DNA from: Anaerobacillus alkalilacustris
Lineage (GTDB): Bacteria; Bacillota; Bacilli; Bacillales; Anaerobacillaceae
DNA: 64,000 nt
NCBI RefSeq assembly: GCF_001866005.1
Contig: NZ_MLQR01000001.1
Span: forward strand, 517,978 to 581,977
Direction of reading: 5' to 3'
The notes beneath the pieces were generated by a model. That model was not told the origin of the DNA and searched no databases. It saw only the letters and a list, made by a program, of their open reading frames with translations. Position 1 is the first letter of the stretch; each line of letters starts with the position of its first letter. The translations under genes were made by a program, and so were the position numbers. Below are positions 54,452-62,959 of the stretch, piece by piece.

Positions 54452-55432
54452 ATGAATAAAAATACAAAACCGAATACCCCTTTAGTTTCCCATATTTATA
54501 CTGCCGATCCTTCTGCTCATGTATTTGAAGGAAAAATTTACATTTATCCTTCCCATGATCTTGATCATGATGGCCCATCAAATGTTAACGGTGACCAATA
54601 TGCGATGGAAGATTATCACGTATTGTCATTGGAGGATTTTAATTCACCTTGCATCGACCATGGTGAAGCACTTCATTTAAAAGATATTCCATGGGCAAAG
54701 CAGCAATTATGGGCACCGGATGCAGCTTATAAGAATAATACGTATTATTTATTTTTCCCTGCTAGAGATAAGGATGATATTTTTAGAATTGGTGTAGCCA
54801 CTAGCTCTTCTCCTGCAGGCCCATTTAAGGCAGAAGAGAGTTATATTCCGGGAAGTTTCAGTATCGATCCTGCTGTACTTGTCGATGATAATGAAAAAGC
54901 GTACTGTTATTTTGGTGGTCTTTGGGGAGGTCAATTAGAAAAATGGCAGACAGGAACTTATCAACACGATGCAGAAGGCCCTGCTGAGGATGAACCTGCT
55001 TTAGGGCCAATCGTCGCTGAGTTAAGTGATGACATGTTAACGTTCAAAGAAACGCCACAAGAAATTTCAATTGTTGATGAAGAAGGAAACCCAATTCTCG
55101 CTGGTGATGAGGAAAGAAGATTTTTCGAGGGACCTTGGGTTCATAAATATAATGGCTATTACTACTTATCCTACTCTACTGGGACAGCTCATCGTATAGC
55201 CTATGCTATTAGTGAAAACCCCAAAGGACCTTTCGTTCATAAAGGTAACATCCTTAATCCTGTTGTCGGGTGGACAACCCATCATTCAATTGTGCAATTT
55301 AAAGAAAATTGGTATTTATTTTATCATGACTGCACGTTATCCGATGGCGTCGACCATAAACGTTCTGTAAAATACACTGAAATAAAATATAACGCTGATG
55401 GGACAATTCAAACGATTGATCCATATAAATAA
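54452..55432 (+). CDS. GH43 beta-xylosidase / alpha-L-arabinofuranosidase
   Basis: A 326-residue inverting glycosidase with the five-bladed beta-propeller of GH43 and no signal peptide. The catalytic triad can be placed: base Asp19 in YTADPSAHVFEGK, pKa-modulating Asp139 in FSIDPAVLVDD and acid Glu226 in FFEGPWVHK. Conserved THHSIVQF is near the C terminus. ATG follows AAGGAGAAG. It lies 123 bases after transketolase across a palindromic element and is probably read with the xylose operon. It would remove xylose or arabinose from imported oligosaccharides; the specificity is not fixed by sequence. Confidence 0.93.
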   Translation: MNKNTKPNTPLVSHIYTADPSAHVFEGKIYIYPSHDLDHDGPSNVNGDQYAMEDYHVLSLEDFNSPCIDHGEALHLKDIPWAKQQLWAPDAAYKNNTYYLFFPARDKDDIFRIGVATSSSPAGPFKAEESYIPGSFSIDPAVLVDDNEKAYCYFGGLWGGQLEKWQTGTYQHDAEGPAEDEPALGPIVAELSDDMLTFKETPQEISIVDEEGNPILAGDEERRFFEGPWVHKYNGYYYLSYSTGTAHRIAYAISENPKGPFVHKGNILNPVVGWTTHHSIVQFKENWYLFYHDCTLSDGVDHKRSVKYTEIKYNADGTIQTIDPYK

Positions 55433-55483
55433 AGTGTCATTCAAATAGATGAAGAAGAGGTTCTATTCAATGTTCCTAGATGA

Positions 55484-55520
55484 AAAACAGCCTTTAGATG
55501 CTTCTGAAGGTTGTTTTTTA
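55484..55520 (+). terminator. Terminator after the GH43 gene
   Basis: AAAACAGCCTT pairs with AAGGTTGTTTT (11 bp, one G-U; 12-base loop), followed by TTAATTTTTT. It ends the xyl transcription unit. Confidence 0.75.
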
Positions 55521-55973
55521 ATTTTTTGTGTATTAAAATTTAAATAATGAAACAGAGGGTCAAACGACACTAGATAAACTGAATTCCATTCAAGATACTG
55601 ATCCATATCTATACCAATAAGAACGAGCTCAATCATTCGATCACCATATCCTGGATCGTGTTTGGGGCTAATATTGATGAAAATGGTAAAGAAGTTCAAT
55701 ACTATGTATAAAAAGTTGTGAGATAGTAGAAAAATCTTTTTTTCTAAACTTCTAGTAAATACTCACAAAACAAATGTAGTCTTACGGAAGAATTATGTCG
55801 TTTTTTATTTTGATAGAAAATGACAAAAACAATGCTATAATGATATTTATTGAAATACGATTTAATTGTTTAACGTTAATTATGAAGAGATGAGTGTCTT
55901 AAAGATGGACTAAAACCCACTTCAAGCCACTTTTTTATTTATACGAAGTGTCACTAATAAAGGAGTGAGCGCG
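55521..55973. other. Gene-free gap with a degenerate hairpin repeat (R4)
   Basis: No convincing gene. 55773-55808 resembles repeat R3 (GTAGTCTTACGGAAGAATTA then TGTCGTTTTTTATTT) but has lost its left arm. Around 55630-55710 a short frame (DENGKEVQYYV) could be a protein relic of unknown origin. An opposite-strand open frame (55463-55699) runs through the terminator and is not supported. Confidence 0.5.
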
Positions 55974-57533
55974 TTGATACATGATGAGTTATGTAGGGTA
56001 TTGATTGTAGACGATGAATTGTTGATTAGACAAGGAATTAAGCACTACATTAATTGGGAAGAGGAAGGATTTCAAATTGTAGGAGAGGCATCAAATGGAA
56101 AAGAAGCTTTAGCGCTCATTGCCTCGACTGACCCACATATTATCATTACGGACATTGTCATGCCTATTATAGATGGAGAAGAATTGACAAGGGTCGTGAA
56201 GGAAGAGTATCCACAAATTGAAGTTATTATCCTTAGTAGTTTTGGAGAATTTGATTATGTACGGTCTACATTCCAATGCGGTGTTGTTGATTATATTTTA
56301 AAACCTAAGCTAGATGGCAAAATACTATTAGAGGTGTTAAAAAAAGCGAGTAATAGAATACCTCATTTTCAATTAACAAAAAAACAGTCTGACTCTCATT
56401 TATCAATTGAAAAAATGATATATAAACTGATTTCTGGCTATGAAGTCAATTATGTTCCAGAACAGATCGCTGAAATTTTCCCCTATAAAAGTTACTATTT
56501 ATTAGGTATCCCCTCTGAACATCAATCAACAACAAATGAAATGGGTCATTACATCACGAATAAGCAAAAGAAGCTTGAAATGTTACTAAGTTCTAACTTA
56601 TCTAAAACTAATTATTATTCCTTTAAACCAGATAAAAATCTCATTGTGTTCCTTTTTAATATAGACAAAAGTGAACGATCGAACCTTGTTGCTCATGTAA
56701 AGAAACTAGCGGAAACCGAGCGAGGTACTACTTTTATCCTAACCAAAGAGTTTTCTAGTTTAGAAGAAATAGAGACCGCTTACAATAAAATGCTAGTGGA
56801 AATGTTACAATATAAGTTTTATTTTCCTGATCAATTATTTATTACACATGAAAACCTTCCACAGCCAATTCCAAAGTGTGAAGGCTTTAACTTAGATTGG
56901 TTTACAAGTGAGTTTAAGAGGGAGAATTTTGATTCAGCTTTAAAGTACTTAGAGGAACATGTACTAACTTTGTCTACTTGCTATACGACAGATATTTATG
57001 AGTTTAAATCTTTTTTTAATAATATTATTTTTAATATAACGATTTTACTAAGTAACATGGAATACGAAATTGAAGAGTTAGATAAAGCAAAGTATACATA
57101 CCTTCGAGCAATAGATGAGTCAGAAAATGCTAGCGAAGTTCTTATTCATTGGAACAAGTTTCTAGTAAACGCGAAACACCATATTACATCTTGTAAAAGT
57201 AAAGCGGGGAATCCGAATATAAATAAATTAATGCAATATATTGCTAATCATTATGCAGAGCCAATCACATTAACTGAAGTGGCTAAACATTTTCATTTTA
57301 ATCCATCTTATCTATCAAACTATTTCACAACACATAATAAAGAAAGTTTTACTGAATATTTAAATAAAATTCGAATAGAAGAGGCGTCAAAACTATTAAA
57401 ACAAAATACAGCAGCGATCTCTGAAATAGGCAGTATGGTTGGATATTCGGACCACAGCTATTTCTGCAAGGTATTTAAAAAAACAATGGGTATATCACCT
57501 AGTCAATATCGAAGAAAACAACAATTAAAATAA
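55974..57533 (+). CDS. YesN-like response regulator, AraC-type output (second system)
   Basis: A 519-residue regulator, longer than the xylan one. The receiver (about 1-120) has VDDELL, the phospho-acceptor Asp in IITDIVMP and Lys in ILKPK. A middle region of about 280 residues without a clear fold follows. The C-terminal AraC domain has ITLTEVAKHFHFNPSYLSNY and AISEIGSMVGYSDHSYFCKV. TTG 55974 is preferred because AAGGAG (55960-55965) is eight bases upstream; GTG 55965 would overlap it. It is followed by its kinase 14 bases later, the reverse order of the xylan pair. Confidence 0.92.
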   Translation: MIHDELCRVLIVDDELLIRQGIKHYINWEEEGFQIVGEASNGKEALALIASTDPHIIITDIVMPIIDGEELTRVVKEEYPQIEVIILSSFGEFDYVRSTFQCGVVDYILKPKLDGKILLEVLKKASNRIPHFQLTKKQSDSHLSIEKMIYKLISGYEVNYVPEQIAEIFPYKSYYLLGIPSEHQSTTNEMGHYITNKQKKLEMLLSSNLSKTNYYSFKPDKNLIVFLFNIDKSERSNLVAHVKKLAETERGTTFILTKEFSSLEEIETAYNKMLVEMLQYKFYFPDQLFITHENLPQPIPKCEGFNLDWFTSEFKRENFDSALKYLEEHVLTLSTCYTTDIYEFKSFFNNIIFNITILLSNMEYEIEELDKAKYTYLRAIDESENASEVLIHWNKFLVNAKHHITSCKSKAGNPNINKLMQYIANHYAEPITLTEVAKHFHFNPSYLSNYFTTHNKESFTEYLNKIRIEEASKLLKQNTAAISEIGSMVGYSDHSYFCKVFKKTMGISPSQYRRKQQLK

Positions 57534-57547
57534 GAGATGAGCTTTTT

Positions 57548-59314
57548 ATGAGATTAATAATTAACCGTTTAAAACAAAGCAGTATGTTCATTATCATGTT
57601 TCTAATTACTGTTATCAGTATAGTAAGTGTAACAATTATTATTACCTTTAATAACCTACGGATGTCGGAAGAATTTTTTATAGAAACGTTCAGTATAACA
57701 AACCAAAAAGTAATAAACCAGATTAAAGATAAATTTGAATCGTTCAACTACTCAGTTGTCATTGCATCAAATAATCTTTTACAAAACGGAACACTTAAAC
57801 GAATACTAACTCAAGAATATTCAAATATCGAGTTGATGACTGTTTATTATGATTTAAATGCACAGATGGAGCGTAATAAATCCTATTTTGGTACCTTTGA
57901 AGTTGGGATTATGGTTTCGGGTATTAATGGAATCCATTATGCTACAGACCACCGTATGCATTGGCCTATTTCCGATAAGGAACTAGAAGAACATCCAATT
58001 ACAATTAATGTACGTAATGAACCAAAGTGGCTAAAATATTATTACTTTCAACATTTAGACAATGGACAAAGTCACATAGTAGCATCACGAGCCTTTATTG
58101 ATAGGCCATCGTCTAATGTATATGGTGTCATGTATTTTCCTATGAAGGAAATTGAATTTAGGGAGTTTTATTCTAATTTCACAAGTTCAGGAAATGATGT
58201 CCTCGTTTTGAATAGCAAAGGGATCATTGTGTCTAGTAATCGAACAGAGTTGATTGGTGAAAAATCAGAAGATCTTCTTCATTATGCTATTGAACTTACT
58301 GAGGAGAGAGAAAATCATCTTAATGTCGAGTTTATGGGGAATAATTATATTGTTCTTTCAGAATACCTTTCCAATTATGATATGTACTTGTTAAATTTAA
58401 TCGATAAAAAGACAGCTATTGGAAACTTTGTAGACAAAAAAGCAATTTTTCTTATTAGTATGTCTATTGTTTTTGTGGCGTTAATAATTGTATTTTTCAT
58501 TTCGAGAAAAATGACAAATTCATTGTCAAAACTAGTAAAGCAAATTGAAAATGCACCAAAACAAGATTTTCATCAATACGTAAATGTAACAGGTACTTAT
58601 GAAACAAGACAAATTGGTATTGCATTTAATGCGATGCTTGATGAAGTTCATGAGTATGTCGATCGGTTAGTTCTTTCTCAAAAGCAAAAACGAAAAGCTG
58701 AGCTTGCGGCACTTCAGCAGCAAATAAATCCGCATTTTTTGTACAATACACTGACTTCCATTAAATTTATGGTCCTGCAAAAGGATAAAGGTGATGCTGT
58801 AAATACAATTAATTCGCTTATTTCATTATTACAAAACACGATAGGTAACGTGAGTGAAACAGTAACGATAGAGCAAGAATTAGATAACTTGAAAAACTAT
58901 GTGTTTATTAATCAAAAAAGGTACGGAAATCGCATCAAAGTGAACTATTTCGTAGAACCGAAGTGTTTGGAATATTATATTCCAAAATTAGTACTTCAAC
59001 CGTTTATTGAAAACTCTTTTTTTCATGCTTTTAACCAAAAGGCAGAAGGGTATATTAATGTTCTTATATGGCAAGAGGGTGAAACACTAATATGTGAAAT
59101 TACAGATAATGGCGATGGAATGAAGGTTTCAAAAGAAAGCAAGTTACCGGATACCAAGCGTAATCAGCAACTATTTAGTGGTATAGGCGTGAGAAATGTC
59201 CATGATCGAATTGAATTAATCTATGGTGAGCCTTATGGTGTAACAATAACAAGTGAGTTAGGAGAAGGGACAAAGGTCAGAATTACATTTCCAACAAGTA
59301 CAACGAAAATATAA
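57548..59314 (+). CDS. YesM-like sensor histidine kinase (second system)
   Basis: A 588-residue membrane kinase. Membrane helices near residues 13-34 and 296-319 border the sensor domain, followed by HAMP, then the LytS/YesM kinase core with QQQINPHFLYNTLTSIKFM as phospho-acceptor region and the ATP boxes LQPFIENSFFHAF, DNGDGM and FSGIGVRNVHDRI. It is downstream of its regulator and upstream of the third sugar importer, which it probably controls. The inferred stimulus is a galactoside or related oligosaccharide, since a GH2 gene ends the cluster. Confidence 0.93.
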   Translation: MRLIINRLKQSSMFIIMFLITVISIVSVTIIITFNNLRMSEEFFIETFSITNQKVINQIKDKFESFNYSVVIASNNLLQNGTLKRILTQEYSNIELMTVYYDLNAQMERNKSYFGTFEVGIMVSGINGIHYATDHRMHWPISDKELEEHPITINVRNEPKWLKYYYFQHLDNGQSHIVASRAFIDRPSSNVYGVMYFPMKEIEFREFYSNFTSSGNDVLVLNSKGIIVSSNRTELIGEKSEDLLHYAIELTEERENHLNVEFMGNNYIVLSEYLSNYDMYLLNLIDKKTAIGNFVDKKAIFLISMSIVFVALIIVFFISRKMTNSLSKLVKQIENAPKQDFHQYVNVTGTYETRQIGIAFNAMLDEVHEYVDRLVLSQKQKRKAELAALQQQINPHFLYNTLTSIKFMVLQKDKGDAVNTINSLISLLQNTIGNVSETVTIEQELDNLKNYVFINQKRYGNRIKVNYFVEPKCLEYYIPKLVLQPFIENSFFHAFNQKAEGYINVLIWQEGETLICEITDNGDGMKVSKESKLPDTKRNQQLFSGIGVRNVHDRIELIYGEPYGVTITSELGEGTKVRITFPTSTTKI

Positions 59315-59332
59315 ATTTAATTAATACTTAAA

Positions 59333-59414
59333 TGAATCTCATCATTCATTATTTTCGCCACTAAGAAACTAGATCTAGTTTCTTAGTGGCGCGTTTATTT
59401 TATTGAGAAATTCA
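59333..59414. repeat. Nested palindromic element, copy 3 with a different inner stem
   Basis: Outer ends TGAATCTCATCATT and TGAGAAATTCA resemble the ends of copies 1 and 2. The inner part is a perfect 36-base palindrome (59356-59391) with arm CGCCACTAAGAAACTAGA and mirror TCTAGTTTCTTAGTGGCG, unrelated to the stem of copies 1 and 2. The remaining bases to 59647 have nothing recognisable. Confidence 0.65.
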
Positions 59415-59647
59415 ATACTTACAATTCTATTATTCTAACGAACGATAGGAAGCTACCCACATTTAGTTTTCACAAGTTTTAATGTGGGAAATTACTACCC
59501 ATTTACAATGGAGTAAAAATATTCATATAATCTAAAAATATTTCTATTTTCTTAAGTTGCAAATAATAAAAGTAAAAATATCACAAATATAAGAGAATAT
59601 TGTTCTAACAGTGAAGTTTAGGAAGGTGGTAACATTAGCATTGTAAG

Positions 59648-59661
59648 TGGAAGCGATTACA
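59648..59661. promoter_or_regulatory. Probable CcpA catabolite-control (cre) site
   Basis: TGGAAGCGATTACA fits the loose cre pattern TGNNANCGNTNNCA exactly. It ends 37 bases before the binding-protein gene, near where the transcript should begin. Confidence 0.55.
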
Positions 59662-59698
59662 AATCTTTACTACTAAAAACATGGGGGGAAAGTAAAAA

Positions 59699-60982
59699 AT
59701 GAAAAAAGTTATTTTGGGATTGCTATTAGTTAGTATTATGATGTTAGCTGCTTGTTCATCTGGTTCTAATGAAACAGCTTCTGAAACAGAAACAGAAAAA
59801 ATTACAGTCTGGGCTTGGGATCCTAATTTTAATATTAAAGCAATGAATTTGGCTAGAGATGCCTATGCTTCAGTAAATCCAGATCTTGAAATTGAAATTA
59901 TTGAATACGCTCAGAATGATATTATTCAAAAATTAAACACAAGTTTAAGCTCTGGAACAAAATCAGGATTGCCAAACATCGTTTTAATAGAGGATTACCG
60001 TGCACAAAGCTTTCTTCAAGCTTATCCAGATGCATTCCACAAACTAACTGGTTCTTTTAATACTAATGATTTTGCACAGTATAAAATTGCTCCAACTAGT
60101 TTAGATGGAGAAAATTATGGCCTCCCGTTTGATACTGGGGTTACTGGGATGTATGTACGAACTGATTATTTAGAGCAAGCTGGATATACAATAGACGATG
60201 TTACGAACATTGATTGGAATGATTACATTGAAATCGGTAAAAAAGTAAAAGAAGTTACAGGAAAGCATATGCTTACTCTTGATCCGAACGATCTAGGTCT
60301 TGTTCGAATGATGATTCAATCAAGTGGTTCATGGTATTTGAAAGAAGATGGTACTACACCTGATTTGATTGAAAATGAAGCCTTGAAAGAAGCATTTTCT
60401 TTATATAAAGAGTTAATCGAAGCTGACTTAGTGAAACCAGTTTCTGATTGGAGTCAATTCTTAGCAGGATTTAATGGTGGAGATGTAGCCACTGTAGTCA
60501 CAGGTAATTGGATCACACCTTCAGTCAAAGCAGAAGCTTCGCAATCTGGAAATTGGGCAGTCGTTGCACAACCTAGACTTCCTGGAATGGCGAATTCAGT
60601 TAACGCATCTAACTTAGGAGGTAGCTCTTGGTATGTTCTAGACCTTGATGGTAAAGAAGAAGCTACTGATTTCTTAGCAAAAACGTTCGGATCAAATGTT
60701 GAGTTGTACCAAAAATTTGTGACTGAAATTGGTGCAATGGGTACGTACAACCCAGCTTCAGAAGGCGAGGCGTATCAAGTTGAAGATAAATTTTTTAGTG
60801 GGCAACAAATTCTTGTTGATTTCTCAAAATGGTCTGAAGCGATCCCTCAAGTAAACTATGGATTACACACTTATGTTGTGGAAGATATATTAGTAGTAGC
60901 AATGCAAGATTACCTTAATGGAAAAGACATTGATAGTGCTCTTAAAGAGGCTCAACAACAAGCAGACGCTCAAATTAGATAA
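59699..60982 (+). CDS. ABC sugar importer, substrate-binding lipoprotein (third importer)
   Basis: A 427-residue family-1 binding protein with signal peptide and lipobox LAAC (acylated Cys at residue 19), then a short Ser/Thr/Glu-rich linker. The core has ITVWAWDPNFNIKAMNLARD, GLPFDTGVTGMYVRTDYLEQ and GDVATVVTGNWITP. ATG follows GGGGGGAAAG. Two permeases and a GH2 gene follow, and no ATPase is encoded. The cargo is probably a beta-galactoside or galacto-oligosaccharide, inferred from the GH2 gene. Confidence 0.92.
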   Translation: MKKVILGLLLVSIMMLAACSSGSNETASETETEKITVWAWDPNFNIKAMNLARDAYASVNPDLEIEIIEYAQNDIIQKLNTSLSSGTKSGLPNIVLIEDYRAQSFLQAYPDAFHKLTGSFNTNDFAQYKIAPTSLDGENYGLPFDTGVTGMYVRTDYLEQAGYTIDDVTNIDWNDYIEIGKKVKEVTGKHMLTLDPNDLGLVRMMIQSSGSWYLKEDGTTPDLIENEALKEAFSLYKELIEADLVKPVSDWSQFLAGFNGGDVATVVTGNWITPSVKAEASQSGNWAVVAQPRLPGMANSVNASNLGGSSWYVLDLDGKEEATDFLAKTFGSNVELYQKFVTEIGAMGTYNPASEGEAYQVEDKFFSGQQILVDFSKWSEAIPQVNYGLHTYVVEDILVVAMQDYLNGKDIDSALKEAQQQADAQIR

Positions 60983-61028
60983 TAAATAAATTATTAACGT
61001 TTGCAAAGTTAGTATAGTAAAAAGGTTT

Positions 61029-61110
61029 GAGTTTCAGTAACTTCGTTGAATTTGTCTTTTTCTGACTATGTACGGTCTAGTTTTCTCATCAGCAAGTGAT
61101 ACTGAAACTC
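61029..61110 (+). terminator. Long-range stem between binding-protein and permease genes (third importer)
   Basis: GAGTTTCAGT (61029-61038) pairs perfectly with ACTGAAACTC (61101-61110), enclosing 62 bases. It is followed by TATCTTTTTT, a good U-tract. It is the third importer in this window with a hairpin at this position. Confidence 0.55.
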
Positions 61111-61143
61111 TATCTTTTTTAGAAAGGTAAGGAGTGACTTCCC

Positions 61144-62100
61144 GTGATTCAAACCAAGACTAATGTAAATCAAGATATAGTTTCAAGAAAACCAAATCAC
61201 AGCAGACCACATAAAAAACCTAGAAGTAGTATCCGAACAAAAAGTACTATCATTGGTTGGGTATTTATTGGCTTTTCTGTATTTCTTATCGGGTTGTTTT
61301 ACTTTTATCCAATGGCACAAGCGCTATTATTATCTTTTCAATCGGGAACAGGAACGAATTTACAATACGTTGGATTAGATAATTATAAACGCTTATTAGG
61401 AGACCCTACATTTCATGCATCTGTAAGAAATACAGTGATTTACCTCCTTATTCAAGTACCCGTTATGATTATACTAGCATTACTGTTCTCAGTTTTATTA
61501 AATGACAAGAAATTAAAGTTTAAAGGTTTTTATCGTACAGCAATCTTTTTACCATGTGTTACCTCATTAGTTGCCTATTCCGTTGTTTTTAAATATTTGT
61601 TTGGTTCTGACGGATTAATAAATATGATGCTTATAAATTTGTCTATCATTTCTCAACCTATTCAGTGGATAACCGATCCCTTTTGGGCAAAAATTACGAT
61701 CATTATTGCCATTACATGGCGTTGGACAGGTTATAACATGATTTTTTACTTATCTGCACTTCAAAATGTTGATAACTCAATATATGAAGCTGCTAGAATT
61801 GATGGAGCAAATGCCTTTCAACAGTTCTTTAAAATTACGGTCCCTATGTTAAAGCCAATTATTTTGTTTACTTCAATCACTTCTACAATTGGAACCCTTC
61901 AATTATTTGATGAGGTTATGAATATAACAGGTGGTGGGCCAGGGAATGCTACACTGACAATTTCACAATACATCTATAATATTTCGTTTAAATATACGCC
62001 GGACTTTGGTTACGCGGCTACTGTTTCGTACGCTATTGTGGTTATGATTGTCTTCTTTTCAATTATTCAATTTAAAGTAGCAGGTGATAAAAATGGCTAA
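61144..62100 (+). CDS. ABC sugar importer permease, MalF/UgpA type (third importer)
   Basis: A 318-residue permease. A basic N-terminal cytoplasmic tail of about 37 residues (rich in Lys, Arg, His) comes before the first helix. Six helices follow, with EAA loop YEAARIDGANAFQQFFKITVP and the signature NITGGGPGNATLTISQYIY. GTG start nine bases after GGAG. It overlaps the next permease gene by eight bases, so the two are coupled. Confidence 0.93.
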   Translation: MIQTKTNVNQDIVSRKPNHSRPHKKPRSSIRTKSTIIGWVFIGFSVFLIGLFYFYPMAQALLLSFQSGTGTNLQYVGLDNYKRLLGDPTFHASVRNTVIYLLIQVPVMIILALLFSVLLNDKKLKFKGFYRTAIFLPCVTSLVAYSVVFKYLFGSDGLINMMLINLSIISQPIQWITDPFWAKITIIIAITWRWTGYNMIFYLSALQNVDNSIYEAARIDGANAFQQFFKITVPMLKPIILFTSITSTIGTLQLFDEVMNITGGGPGNATLTISQYIYNISFKYTPDFGYAATVSYAIVVMIVFFSIIQFKVAGDKNG

Positions 62101-62920
62101 ACTAAAACGAGTATTTATCTATGTTTTTCTAACTGGAGCTGCTATTGTCTCAATATTTCCATTTTTATGGATGATTGTTAGTGCCACCAACAAATCGGTT
62201 GATGTGACAAAAGGTAGATTATTACCTGGAGCTCACCTTTTTGAAAACTTTCAAAATTTGATAGAGACTGTTAATCTCGTTCCGTCTTTAATTAATTCTG
62301 CAAAAATATCTATTTCGACGACGGTACTCTCTCTTCTAATTGCATCTTTAGCAGGTTATGGATTTGAAATTTATCGAAGTAAGGCAAAGGACGTTGTCTT
62401 CAATATTTTACTTTTATCAATGATGATCCCTTTTGCAGCTTTAATGGTACCATTGTTCCGCATGTTTGCTGGATTTTCCCAAGTAGTCCCTTTTATTGGC
62501 ATTAATACATTGTCAGCAGTTGTTTTACCGACTCTTACAACTGCATTTCTTATCTTTTTCTTTCGCCAAAGTACAAAAATGTTTCCTAAGGAGTTACTTG
62601 AAGCTGGACGTATTGATGGCTTAACGGAAATTGGAGTGTTTTTCAGAATCTATGTTCCAACAATGAAAACAACGTATGCAGCAGCAGCTATTATCACATT
62701 TATGGCAAGCTGGAACAACTATTTGTGGCCGTTAGTTGTCTTACAATCTACCGATAAAATGACAATCCCGTTATTAATATCGAATTTAGGATCAAGTTAT
62801 GCACCTGATTTTGGAGTGATTATGACAGCAATTGTTATAGCAACACTACCAACAGCTCTCATCTTCTTTATAATGCAAAAACATTTCGTTGCAGGAATGA
62901 TGGGATCAATCAAAGGTTAG
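62093..62920 (+). CDS. ABC sugar importer permease, MalG/UgpE type (third importer)
   Basis: A 275-residue permease with six helices; the EAA loop is LEAGRIDGLTEIGVFFRIYVP and the protein ends FVAGMMGSIKG. ATG 62093 is used since AGGTGAT lies just upstream. GTG 62084 is in frame but would lack a ribosome site. It completes the channel with the upstream permease and precedes the GH2 gene by 39 bases. Confidence 0.93.
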   Translation: MAKLKRVFIYVFLTGAAIVSIFPFLWMIVSATNKSVDVTKGRLLPGAHLFENFQNLIETVNLVPSLINSAKISISTTVLSLLIASLAGYGFEIYRSKAKDVVFNILLLSMMIPFAALMVPLFRMFAGFSQVVPFIGINTLSAVVLPTLTTAFLIFFFRQSTKMFPKELLEAGRIDGLTEIGVFFRIYVPTMKTTYAAAAIITFMASWNNYLWPLVVLQSTDKMTIPLLISNLGSSYAPDFGVIMTAIVIATLPTALIFFIMQKHFVAGMMGSIKG

Positions 62921-62959
62921 GAAACTTATAGATTTTAAAAAAGGATGTGTTCGCGAACC

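Noticed and set aside
55463-55699. 78-codon minus-strand frame
   Set aside because: Its 3' part lies in the terminator of the GH43 gene and there is no protein-like composition.
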